NCBI RefSeq assembly: GCF_900163665.1
Contig: NZ_FUIA01000008.1
Span: 1 to 64,000, forward strand
DNA: 64,000 bases
Source: Frigoribacterium sp. JB110
Lineage (GTDB): Bacteria; Actinomycetota; Actinomycetes; Actinomycetales; Microbacteriaceae
Reading direction: 5' to 3'
Position numbers and translations under genes: made by a program. The notes below the pieces were generated by a model. It saw only the letters and a list, made by a program, of their open reading frames with translations. It searched no databases and was not told the origin of the DNA. Shown here piece after piece: positions 9,697 to 17,896 of this stretch (its first letter is position 1; each line of letters starts with the position of its first letter).

Positions 9697-10557
9697 ATGC
9701 CGGAGATGCCCGAGGTACAGGGGCTCGTCGACTTCCTCGACAGCTCTCTCACCGGGCTGCGCTTCACACGCGTCACGATGGCGTCGTTCGCCGCGCTGCG
9801 CACCTTCGACCCGGCGATCGGCGACCTGCAGGGCGCCGAGGTGACGCAGGTGCTGCGGCACGGCAAGTTCGTCGACATCGCCACGGATGAGATCCGCCTC
9901 GTCTTCCACCTCGCCAAGGCAGGGTGGCTGCGCTGGCACGACGCGCTGCCGTCGACGGCGCTGAAGCCGGGCCGGAGCCCCATCGCGCTGCGCGTCGGCT
10001 TCGACGACGGCAGCGGCTTCGATCTCACCGAGGCGGGAACCAGGAAGGCACTCGCCGTCTACGCCGTGCGCGCGCCGTCCGACGTTCCGGGCATCGCCAG
10101 GCTCGGCCCAGATCCGCTCTCCGACGATTTCACGCTCGACGCGCTCGCGGAGCTGCTGGCCGGCAGGCGCACCCAGATCAAGGGGCTCCTGCGCGACCAG
10201 TCCACGATCGCGGGCATCGGCAACGCCTACTCCGACGAGATCCTGCACGTGGCGAGGATGTCACCCTATGCGCCGGCCGCGTCGCTGTCAGAAGACGACG
10301 TCTCTCGCCTGTACGACGCGATCCGAGAGACGCTGCGCGACGCCGTCTCCGCAGCATCCGGCCGCCCGCCCGCCGATCTCAAAGACGCCAAGCGCCGCGG
10401 CATGCGCGTGCACGGCCGCCGCGGCGAAGCGTGCCCAGAGTGCGGCGACTCGGTGCGCAGCGTGTTCTTCGCCGATCGATCGTTGGAGTACTGCTCCACC
10501 TGCCAGACGGGCGGCAAGGTGCTCGCCGACCGCCGGCTGTCACGCCTGCTGAAGTAA
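9697..10557 (+). CDS. Fpg/Nei family DNA glycosylase
   Basis: 286 aa. Mature N-terminal Pro with the catalytic Glu (PEMPEVQG), the lid Lys within RHGKFV, the NAYSDEILH helix, and a C-terminal zinc finger CPECG ... CSTCQTGG are all present. It excises oxidised bases as a bifunctional glycosylase/AP lyase. A Met in place of the Leu of the usual PELPEV start, plus divergence from canonical MutM, suggests a Nei-like actinobacterial branch rather than the main Fpg. Confidence 0.88.
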   Translation: MPEMPEVQGLVDFLDSSLTGLRFTRVTMASFAALRTFDPAIGDLQGAEVTQVLRHGKFVDIATDEIRLVFHLAKAGWLRWHDALPSTALKPGRSPIALRVGFDDGSGFDLTEAGTRKALAVYAVRAPSDVPGIARLGPDPLSDDFTLDALAELLAGRRTQIKGLLRDQSTIAGIGNAYSDEILHVARMSPYAPAASLSEDDVSRLYDAIRETLRDAVSAASGRPPADLKDAKRRGMRVHGRRGEACPECGDSVRSVFFADRSLEYCSTCQTGGKVLADRRLSRLLK

Positions 10558-10562
10558 AGCGG

Positions 10563-11237
10563 TCACGACGCGAAGCGCTGGTGCGCGAACGCGAAGACCT
10601 GCATCGTCTCATCTTCGGTGAGCCCCTCGATGCCCGGCAGCATCAGGCACGGCACCCGGAAACGCAGATACGGCCGCGGCCCGACGCGCATCTGCCACCA
10701 TCCCTGCTGCCGACCGACGAGCTCACTGCCCTGTTCCGTGAGCGGCATCACGGCGCACACACCCCCGATGTCGTTCTTCACCCGGATCCGACGGCGCTCG
10801 GGCGGTGCCACCCAGCCCCACGGGATCGGACCGATGCCGCGCACGACGATTCCTGTCCGGTCGATGACGACCGGCTCGCGTTCCGCGCGCAGCCGGTCGT
10901 TCCACAGGCGCGTGGTGATCGAGACGGCACCTCCGGCGATGACGCCGCACACGATCAGGAAGCCGCCGATCAGGATCAGCAGCGCCCATGCCCCCGTCTC
11001 GCGCAGTGCGATTCCGACGGCGAGAGCGAAGACGCCGAGGCCCGCAGCGCCGAATGAGACAGCGACCGTCGCGCGACGAAGCCGCAGCCAGCGCGCCACG
11101 GGGTCGGCCATGCGGCCCGCCGCGCTCACGCCTCCGTGTGCGCGGATGTGCTCCATGACGCTATCGAGCTGAGCCAGATCGGCACCCGACCCGTCCCGCG
11201 GCGCCGATTCCCCCGTCGGCGCTGCCCGGTGCTCCAT
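10563..11237 (-). CDS. Hypothetical membrane protein with two TM segments
   Basis: 224 aa. A soluble N-terminal stretch of about 55 residues is followed by two adjacent hydrophobic segments (around AVSFGAAGLGVFALAVGIAL and ALLILIGGFLIVCGVIAGGA), then a basic loop and a beta-rich C-terminal part with VVIDRTGIVVRGIGPIPWGW, reminiscent of bacterial PH-type (YdbS/YdbT-like) domains. It starts one base after the stop of the thiamine-binding gene, so the two form an operon. Function unknown. Confidence 0.75.
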   Translation of the reverse strand: MEHRAAPTGESAPRDGSGADLAQLDSVMEHIRAHGGVSAAGRMADPVARWLRLRRATVAVSFGAAGLGVFALAVGIALRETGAWALLILIGGFLIVCGVIAGGAVSITTRLWNDRLRAEREPVVIDRTGIVVRGIGPIPWGWVAPPERRRIRVKNDIGGVCAVMPLTEQGSELVGRQQGWWQMRVGPRPYLRFRVPCLMLPGIEGLTEDETMQVFAFAHQRFAS

Positions 11238-11238
11238 C

Positions 11239-11550
11239 TCAGCCCAGTTCGTCGACGGCTCGTTCCAGCCGCTCGACCTTGCTGTCGATCTCACCCGAGC
11301 GGCCGGGCCGGATGTCGGCTTTCAGCACGAGGGAGATGCGCGAGCCGAACGGTTCGACGGCCTCCGTGGCGCGCTTGACGACGTCCATCACGGTGTCCCA
11401 GTCGGGTCCTTCGATCTCCGTGAACATGCTGCTCGTGCGGTTCTCCAGCCCGGATTCGCGCACCACCTTCACGGCTGCGGCGACCGCGTCGTGCACGGAG
11501 CCGTCCTCCCTGCCTGTGCCTGACGGTGCGATGGAGAATGCGACGAGCAT
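11239..11550 (-). CDS. MTH1187-family thiamine-binding protein
   Basis: 103 aa with the compact ferredoxin-like fold of the MTH1187/YkoF (DUF77) family: MLVAFSIAPSG, a Val/Ala helix, SMFTEIEG, then WDTVMDVVKRA. Members bind thiamine or related pyrimidines. It is the first gene of a two-gene minus operon with the TM protein downstream. No ThiBPQ-type transporter is nearby. Confidence 0.85.
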   Translation of the reverse strand: MLVAFSIAPSGTGREDGSVHDAVAAAVKVVRESGLENRTSSMFTEIEGPDWDTVMDVVKRATEAVEPFGSRISLVLKADIRPGRSGEIDSKVERLERAVDELG

Positions 11551-11563
11551 GCCCCGAGCCTAC

Positions 11564-12835
11564 TCACAGCCGGGCGATGGCCTCCACATCGTCGCCGAAT
11601 TCGCGCACCGTCTCCTCCGACACGGTCGCCCTGGTCGCCCGCAGCGCGGTCAGATAGTCCTGCGTGACCATCGGGCTGTCGCCTCCCCCGTTCACGGCGC
11701 GGGCGAGCGCCTCCTGCGAGGCGCGCCGGGCGGCGTACTCGATGTCCGCAGGTGTGAGTCCGTCGCTCGCGGCCACGAGCGCGTCGAAGTCGAGGCCGTC
11801 GGCGACGTGCCTCGGCACGTACCGCCGCCAGATCGCCCGCCTGGCCGCGCCATCCGGGAGTCCGATCGGGATGACGTAGTCGAACCTGCCGTGCCGCAGG
11901 AAGGCCGCGTCGAGGGCGCGCACGAAGTTCGTCGCGCAGACGAGCAGCCGCCCCTCGCGCTCACGGAACTCGGCGACCAGTTTGAGCAGTTCGTTCGTCA
12001 CGCCCTGCATCGGCGACGGCGGCTCTCCCCCACGGCGGGCGGCGATCTCCTCGACTTCGTCGATGAACACGACCGCATGCTCCAGCTCCCCGATCGTCCG
12101 GAACGTCTCGCGCAGCGCCGCGGCCAGGCCGCCGGGCTCGCCGGACAGGCGCGAGGGGAACAGCTCGACGAACGGCCAGTCCAGCCGCGAGGCGACGGCC
12201 TTGGCGAACGTCGTCTTGCCGGTGCCCGGCGGACCGAACAGCATCACAGCCCTCGGCGGCACCACACCGTACTCATCCGCGAGATCGGGGCGGGACAGCG
12301 GCAGCACGAGACGCTCCTGCAGCATGTCCTTCTCCCGCTGCATGCCGCTGACGGCGTCCCAGAGGTGACGAGGCAGGATCCGGCCGCCGACGTCCTTGAG
12401 CAGGTCGAGCTCCCTGCGCTGCACCGGCATCTGCCGCTCGAGGTAGCGCAGCTGCGTGCGGGCCTCGAAGCCGTTCGCCGTGAGACCGTCGAGGCTTCCC
12501 GCGCGCTCCGGCACGAGGATCGACAGCTTGCCGAGACCGAGCGGAGCCATCCGGCGCTCGAGCGCATCGAGCAGCCCCGCCTCGACCCTGTCGTCACGCT
12601 CGTGCTCCGTCACGCCGAAGAACACGATCCATCCCTGCGCGTGCGCGGCCCGACCGACCGCCGCCCCGACGATCTCGTCTTCACGGACGGCGACGACGGC
12701 GTGATCGCGCTGGCATGAGGCGATCACCTCGCTGAGCGCGTAGACGGGCGACTCCTCGCGCGCCGCTTCTTCCCACAGACGCACGATCGCGTCGAGGTCG
12801 TCGTCATGGAACTCGCGTATTCGAGTACGGCTCAT
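11564..12835 (-). CDS. GNAT domain fused to a classic AAA ATPase
   Basis: 423 aa from the ATG at 12835 with a strong site (AGGAGG). Residues about 3-140 form a GNAT acetyltransferase-like domain (RIREFHDDDLDAIVRLWEEA, then DEIVGAAVGRAAHAQGWI and VEAGLLDALERRM). From about 160 on is an AAA module: FGPPGTGKTT (Walker A), AVVFIDEVEEIAARR (Walker B), a sensor-1 region CATNFVRALDAAFLRHGRFD with arginine fingers, and a C-terminal lid. The AAA part resembles FtsH/Cdc48-like modules but no protease follows. Substrate unknown. Confidence 0.85.
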   Translation of the reverse strand: MSRTRIREFHDDDLDAIVRLWEEAAREESPVYALSEVIASCQRDHAVVAVREDEIVGAAVGRAAHAQGWIVFFGVTEHERDDRVEAGLLDALERRMAPLGLGKLSILVPERAGSLDGLTANGFEARTQLRYLERQMPVQRRELDLLKDVGGRILPRHLWDAVSGMQREKDMLQERLVLPLSRPDLADEYGVVPPRAVMLFGPPGTGKTTFAKAVASRLDWPFVELFPSRLSGEPGGLAAALRETFRTIGELEHAVVFIDEVEEIAARRGGEPPSPMQGVTNELLKLVAEFREREGRLLVCATNFVRALDAAFLRHGRFDYVIPIGLPDGAARRAIWRRYVPRHVADGLDFDALVAASDGLTPADIEYAARRASQEALARAVNGGGDSPMVTQDYLTALRATRATVSEETVREFGDDVEAIARL

Positions 12836-13042
12836 CTCTGCCTCCTGGCGGCTCGGCTGCTCCGGATGGAGCGGATCGGGTGCCGGCAGGGGTGGTGCCG
12901 TTCGCGGGCCCCGGATCGGGGGCGTGCTCCGAGCGTAGTCGGCTGGGCCGACGCCCTGACCTGCGCCGACCGGCGAAACAACCGCGTTTCTTCTGATTCG
13001 GAGCAATTCACGCGCCGACCAGCTCGCGAAGGGGGCGCGGGC

Positions 13043-14062
13043 TCAGGACTGCGGTAGGGCGAGCGCGTGAGTGTGAGCGCCGGGGAGGTGGGTGGCGACG
13101 TCGAGCGCGGTGATGGGATGCCCGGATGGGGCGGCAGGCCCTGCGGCGGACGACGCGCCAGGTGCGAGCTGGCCCGCAGCGATGCGGCCTGCGATGCCGT
13201 GCAGCCAAGCCGCCGTCGCCGCGATCGGACCGAGCTCCTCGACGTCGAGCACCGCTGGGTCCCGTGCTGCGCCCTCTTCCTCTTCAGTGGGTGCTTCCCG
13301 CTCCGGATCCGCTGCCCGTCTGCGCCTGGCCGCCGCGCCGGCCAGCAGAGCGCCCGTCGCGCCCGCCAGCACGTCGCCCGTTCCTGCCGTCGCCAACCAC
13401 GGCGTTCCCGCCCGCACCACGGTCCACCACCCGCCGGGCGTCGCGACGATCGTCTCCGCGCCCTTCAGCAGCACCACGCCGCCGAGCGCGACCGCCGTCT
13501 CGCGCACCACGAGCAGCCGCTCAGCGAACCCCGCCTTCAGTCGGCGGCCGAGCGGGTCGCCGTCGATGTCGTCGATCCCCAGCCCCAGCGGAATCCTCAC
13601 CTCGGCCAGCTCCGCCTCGTGCGGCGTCACGATCACGGGTCCGCGCACGTCCGTGACGAGGTCGAGCGCACCCGCGTCGAGCACGGTCGGCACGGCGGAG
13701 CGCAGCAGCGCCCGGAACGCCCCGGTGACGCGCTCGTCGCGGTTCCGGCCGGCGACCCCCGAGCCGATCACGGCGGCGTCGATCCGGCCCATCCGGTTCA
13801 CCACGGTCTCCGGCCGACGCTGCAGCACGAGCTGCGCGACGGCGGGGTCGCCCTGCCACGCCACCATGCCGACGCCTGCGCGCCACGCGCCCTCGACGGA
13901 GAGCACGGCAGCGCCGGGGTACGGACGCGATCCGGTGCGCAGCGACACCACGCCTCGGGAATACTTGTGGTCGCCCATCGTTGGCAGATGGAGGGTGCTC
14001 GCGACATCCGCGGCGCCCCACTCGGTGCGGTCAGCGCCGTTCGCGGCGAATCCGGCTGGCAT
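13043..14062 (-). CDS. nnrD: ADP-dependent NAD(P)H-hydrate dehydratase
   Basis: 339 aa, ribokinase-like fold. Motifs include HKYSRGVVSL near residue 32, PVIVTPHEAELA, VVLLKGAETIVATP, and the catalytic ATAGTGDVLAGATGALLA. It repairs hydrated NAD(P)H using ADP. A low-complexity insertion (ARRRRAADPEREAPTEEEEG) follows the nucleotide motif. The epimerase domain (NnrE) is not fused and not adjacent. Confidence 0.88.
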   Translation of the reverse strand: MPAGFAANGADRTEWGAADVASTLHLPTMGDHKYSRGVVSLRTGSRPYPGAAVLSVEGAWRAGVGMVAWQGDPAVAQLVLQRRPETVVNRMGRIDAAVIGSGVAGRNRDERVTGAFRALLRSAVPTVLDAGALDLVTDVRGPVIVTPHEAELAEVRIPLGLGIDDIDGDPLGRRLKAGFAERLLVVRETAVALGGVVLLKGAETIVATPGGWWTVVRAGTPWLATAGTGDVLAGATGALLAGAAARRRRAADPEREAPTEEEEGAARDPAVLDVEELGPIAATAAWLHGIAGRIAAGQLAPGASSAAGPAAPSGHPITALDVATHLPGAHTHALALPQS

Positions 14063-14118
14063 GCCGCCAGACTACGCCCGCCGCCGACACCGCACGCCGG
14101 GCCAGAGGAAAGGCAGTC

Positions 14119-15207
14119 ATGTCCCAGTTGTTCTCCCCGATCTCGCTGCGCGAGCAGACGTTCCGCAACCGCCTCTGGGTGTCCCCGATGTGCCAGTACA
14201 GCGCCATCGACGGCGTCGTGAACGACTGGCACCACGTGCACCTCGCTCAGTTCGCCTCGGGCGGCGCCGGCCTCGTGATCGCGGAGGCCTCGGCCGTCGT
14301 GCCCGAGGGACGCATCTCGCCGCGCGATGCCGGCATCTGGAACGACGCGCAGCGCGACGCGTGGCGGCCGATCGTGGAGTCGATCCATGCACGCGGTTCG
14401 AAGGCGGCCATCCAGCTCGCCCATGCCGGGCGCAAGGCGTCGACGTGGTGGCCGTTCGCCGAGCAGGCGACCGCGGGGCGAGGGTCGGTGGCGCCGGATG
14501 AGGGCGGCTGGGTCTCAGAGGCGCCGTCGCCGATCGCCTACGTCGGGTTCGCAGCCCCGGATGAGCTCAACCGCGAGCGCATCGACGAGATCGCTGCGGC
14601 CTTCGCCGCCGCCGCCCATCGCGCGGTCGAGGCCGGTTTCGACGCCGTCGAGCTGCACGCGGCGCACGGCTATCTGCTGCACGAATTCCTCTCGCCGCTG
14701 TCGAACGAGCGCACCGACGAGTACGGCGGATCGCTCGAGAACCGCGCGCGCCTCGTGCTGCGCGTGATCGAAGAGGTGCGCGCCGAGGTCGGAGAAGCAT
14801 ACCCGATCCTGGTGCGCTTCTCGGCAACCGACTCCGCGCCGGGCGGGCTCGCGGTCGACGACGTCGCGCAGGTCGCCGCCTGGGCGCTCGACGCGGGAGC
14901 GGATTTCTTCGATGTCTCGTCGAGCGGGCTGGTGGCGCACCAGCAGATCGACGCGCACCCCGGCTACCAGGTGCCGTTCGCCGCGCGCGTGCGCGAGGTG
15001 ACGGGAGCGGCCACCGGAGCGGTCGGCATCATCACCACGGGCACCCAGGCGGAAGAGGTCATCGCCTCCGGCTCCGCCGACGTCGTGCTCGCCGCCCGCG
15101 AGTGGCTCCGCGACCCCCACTTCGCCCTCCGCGCAGCCGCCGAGCTCGGCGAGGCCCCTGAGCACCTCTGGCCCGCCCAGTACCTCAGGGCCCATCGCGC
15201 AGCCTGA
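14119..15207 (+). CDS. NADH:flavin oxidoreductase, old yellow enzyme family (YqjM-like)
   Basis: 362-aa TIM-barrel FMN enzyme. VSPMCQYSA carries the Cys typical of class III/YqjM-type OYEs. Substrate-binding His residues lie in HAAHGYLLHEFLSP, with NERTDEYGGSLENRARL and the FMN-phosphate-binding TTGTQAEEVI. It reduces activated alkenes with NAD(P)H, often in electrophile detoxification. The ATG at 14119 follows AGAGGAAAGG. It is divergent from nnrD. Confidence 0.92.
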   Translation: MSQLFSPISLREQTFRNRLWVSPMCQYSAIDGVVNDWHHVHLAQFASGGAGLVIAEASAVVPEGRISPRDAGIWNDAQRDAWRPIVESIHARGSKAAIQLAHAGRKASTWWPFAEQATAGRGSVAPDEGGWVSEAPSPIAYVGFAAPDELNRERIDEIAAAFAAAAHRAVEAGFDAVELHAAHGYLLHEFLSPLSNERTDEYGGSLENRARLVLRVIEEVRAEVGEAYPILVRFSATDSAPGGLAVDDVAQVAAWALDAGADFFDVSSSGLVAHQQIDAHPGYQVPFAARVREVTGAATGAVGIITTGTQAEEVIASGSADVVLAAREWLRDPHFALRAAAELGEAPEHLWPAQYLRAHRAA

Positions 15208-15243
15208 GTCAGGTCAGCCGCCAGCCGCGTGCACCGGCGGGTC

Positions 15244-15344
15244 CCCGCCGCCGCTAGACGAGTGCATGGCAAGGCGGACGAAGGAGGCGTGCTTCGCACG
15301 TCGACTGAGGACAACGCGGCCAGGCGCCGTCTAGCGGCGGCGGG
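15244..15344. repeat. Structured dispersed repeat, copy A
   Basis: A 101-bp hairpin element. Outer arms (15244-15260 and 15328-15344) are a perfect 17-bp inverted repeat. A second helix joins GTGCATGGC and GCCAGGCGC. A terminal hairpin GGCGTGC-TTC-GCACGTC sits inside. Its core (ATGGCAAGGCGGACGA, and GAGGACAACGC followed by GCCAG) recurs at 45994-46082 with different arms. The right arm overlaps the last codons and stop of the minus-strand gene at 15331. I do not recognise the family. Confidence 0.8.
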
Positions 15345-16383
15345 TGGCGTCGTGGACTTCGCCGACGAGCTCCTCGATCACGTCCTCCAGGAACAGCACG
15401 CCGGTGGTCTCGCCCTGCGCGTTGCGCACACGGGCGAGGTGACGGCCGGTGCGGCGCATCACCGCGAGGGCGTCCTCGAGGTCGGTCGTCTCCTGCACCG
15501 GCACCATGTGGTGGATGCGCTTGGCTGGCACCGGTGCGTCCGCGTGCTCGTTCTCGCGGCCACCCTCCGCAGCGCGGAGCACGTCCTTGAGGTGCACGTA
15601 CCCGCGGGGAACGCCGTCGCCGTTGACGATGACGTACCGGGAGTATCCGTGCTTCGACACAGCGCGCTCGATCGCGGCAGGAGTCGTCGTCTCCGGCAGA
15701 GTGACGAGTTTGTCCAGCGGCACCGCGATGTCGCCCGCGTCCTTGTCGGTGAACTCCACCACAGCCGACACCGTGCCGGATGCATCCTGCAGCACGCCCT
15801 CGCGCCGCGACTCGTCGACGATCGTCGCCACCTCGTCGAGCGTGAACGTCGAGTTCGCCTCGGACTTCGGTTCGATGCGGAACAGCCGCAGTGCGCCGTT
15901 GGCGATGCCGTTGAGCACCCAGATCACCGGATGGAAGACCTTCGAGACCCACACCAGCGGCGGCGCAAGGATCAGCACGGTCCGATCCGGCACGGAGAAG
16001 GCGATGTTCTTCGCGACCATCTCGCCGAACACGACGTGCAGATACGTCACGATCAGCAGCGCGATCACGAAGCCCACGGTTCCGACCGCGGCATCCGGCA
16101 TTCCCGTCAGCCCCAGCGGCACCTCGAGCAGGTGGTGGATCGACGGTTCGGAGACGTTCAGGATCAGCAGCGAGCAGATCGTGATGCCCAGCTGCGAGGT
16201 CGCCAGCATCAGCGTGGCGTGCTCCATGGCGTACAGCGCTGTCTTCGCCGCTCGGTTGCCCTTCTCTGCGCGCGGCTCGATCTGCGAACGACGCGCCGAG
16301 ATGACGGCGAACTCGGCGCCGACGAAGAAGGCGTTCCCGATCAGCAGAACGAACAGCCAGACGATTCCCGCCCAATCGCTCAC
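15331..16383 (-). CDS. CNNM/HlyC-CorC family membrane protein (short form)
   Basis: 350 aa. An N-terminal DUF21/CNNM domain has about four hydrophobic segments (residues 5-25, 62-82, 100-122, and about 130-150) with FFVGAEFAVISARR. Two CBS domains follow, with SRYVIVNGDGVPRGYVHLKDVL and RVRNAQGETTGVLFLEDVIEELVGEV. Family members are linked to Mg2+/Co2+ efflux. The C-terminal CorC_HlyC domain is missing, unlike its upstream paralogue. The start overlaps that gene's stop (ATGA, 16380-16383). Confidence 0.9.
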   Translation of the reverse strand: MSDWAGIVWLFVLLIGNAFFVGAEFAVISARRSQIEPRAEKGNRAAKTALYAMEHATLMLATSQLGITICSLLILNVSEPSIHHLLEVPLGLTGMPDAAVGTVGFVIALLIVTYLHVVFGEMVAKNIAFSVPDRTVLILAPPLVWVSKVFHPVIWVLNGIANGALRLFRIEPKSEANSTFTLDEVATIVDESRREGVLQDASGTVSAVVEFTDKDAGDIAVPLDKLVTLPETTTPAAIERAVSKHGYSRYVIVNGDGVPRGYVHLKDVLRAAEGGRENEHADAPVPAKRIHHMVPVQETTDLEDALAVMRRTGRHLARVRNAQGETTGVLFLEDVIEELVGEVHDATRRR

Positions 16384-17705
16384 GACGGATCACCTCCATC
16401 GGCCGGCTCCCGGACGGGCTGGGGAGTGAACCTCACCCTGTCGACGCGGCGACCGTCCATCCGTTCGACCGTCAGGCGGCCGCGTTCGGTGCGCACCGTG
16501 TCGCCGACGCGCGGCACCCGCTCGAGCGCGCTCATGATGAACCCTCCGACTGTGTCATAGTCCTCGCTCGACGGCACGGCGACGCCCGCCCTGTCGAACA
16601 GCTCGTCGGGCCGCAGCTCGGCGGGGAAGGTCAGTGACCCGCTGTGGCTGACCACGCCGGCCAGGCGCCTGTCGTGCTCGTCCGACACCTCGCCGACGAT
16701 CTCCTCGACGAGATCCTCCAGCGTGACCACACCGGCCGTTCCGCCGTACTCGTCGACGACGATCGCCATCTGGTAGCCGCGCGAGCGCAGCTCGGCGATC
16801 AGCTGATCGAGCCTGACGGTCTCCGGCACGCGCAGCGGCTCCGATCCCAGCGCACCGGCCGGCACCTCGGATCGCTTCCCGCGCGGCACGCCGATCGCGG
16901 CCTTGAGGTGCACGATGCTGGAGATGTCGTCGAGCGATTCGCCGTACAGCGGGAACCGGCTGTGGCCAGTGCGCACGGCGAGATCGATCACATCCTGTGC
17001 CGAATCGTCTGCGGCCAGGGCGTGCATGCGCGGGCGCGGCGTCATCACGTCCGACGCGCTCAGACGGGCGAAGGTGAGACTGCGGTCGAGCAGCGTCGCC
17101 GTGTCCTCCTCGAGCATGCCCGCCATGGCGGAGCGGCGCACGAGGCTGGAGAGCTCCTCCGCCGAGCGCGCGCCGGAGAGCTCCTCCTGCGGTTCGATGC
17201 CGATCGCACGCAGCACCGCATTGGCGCTGCCGTTCAGCAGCGAGACGATCGGTCGGAAGACCGCACTGAAGGCCAGCTGGAACGGTGCGACGATCTTCGC
17301 GGTGACCAGCGGGACGGCGAGCGCCATGTTCTTCGGAACGAGCTCGCCGATGATCATCGACAGGATCGTGGCCATCGTCATCGCGACCACTGTGGCGATC
17401 GGCGCCGCCACCTCACCCGGCACGCCCAGCAGATCGAACAGCGGCGCGAGCATCCGTGAGAAGGCCGGCTCGAGCGTGTATCCGGTCAGCAGTGTCGTCA
17501 GCGTGATGCCGAGCTGCGCGCTGGACAGATGCGTCGATGTTCTGCGCAGCGCCCGGATGGTCAGGCCCAGTCGCGACTCGCCTCGCGCCTGCCGCGCCTC
17601 CAGTTCGGCGCGGTCGAGATTCACCAGTGCGAACTCGCTGCCGACGAACAGGCCGGTTCCTACGGTCAGAAGAAGCCCCACCCCGATCAGGATCCAATCG
17701 GTCAC
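16380..17705 (-). CDS. CNNM/HlyC-CorC family membrane protein (long form)
   Basis: 441 aa: a CNNM transmembrane domain (residues 1-190, with [19 protein letters not shown] and [13 protein letters not shown]), two CBS motifs including [21 protein letters not shown] and [28 protein letters not shown], and a C-terminal CorC_HlyC domain from about residue 350 ([19 protein letters not shown]). Probably a divalent-cation exporter or regulator acting with the downstream paralogue as a pair, as in other actinobacteria. Confidence 0.92.
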   Translation of the reverse strand: MTDWILIGVGLLLTVGTGLFVGSEFALVNLDRAELEARQARGESRLGLTIRALRRTSTHLSSAQLGITLTTLLTGYTLEPAFSRMLAPLFDLLGVPGEVAAPIATVVAMTMATILSMIIGELVPKNMALAVPLVTAKIVAPFQLAFSAVFRPIVSLLNGSANAVLRAIGIEPQEELSGARSAEELSSLVRRSAMAGMLEEDTATLLDRSLTFARLSASDVMTPRPRMHALAADDSAQDVIDLAVRTGHSRFPLYGESLDDISSIVHLKAAIGVPRGKRSEVPAGALGSEPLRVPETVRLDQLIAELRSRGYQMAIVVDEYGGTAGVVTLEDLVEEIVGEVSDEHDRRLAGVVSHSGSLTFPAELRPDELFDRAGVAVPSSEDYDTVGGFIMSALERVPRVGDTVRTERGRLTVERMDGRRVDRVRFTPQPVREPADGGDPS

Positions 17706-17896
17706 GCCGGATCACCCCCTGACGGGGTGTGCGTGGGATCGGAGGGGCGGGGCGCAGTACTCGGAGGGTCGTCCATCGTGTCATCAACTATAGCGGCACG
17801 ACCTCGGAAGCGTCTGCCTGTCACCGCGGAGCGCTCGACGAAGTGGGCTAGGCTGGAAAACCGGAAGCGCGACGAAACTGCGCAGGCTTATCAGTG

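Noticed and set aside
11080..11240. Longer N-terminus for the membrane protein at 10563-11237
   Set aside because: Extension to 11294 would overlap the thiamine-binding gene by 56 bp and lacks a ribosome site.
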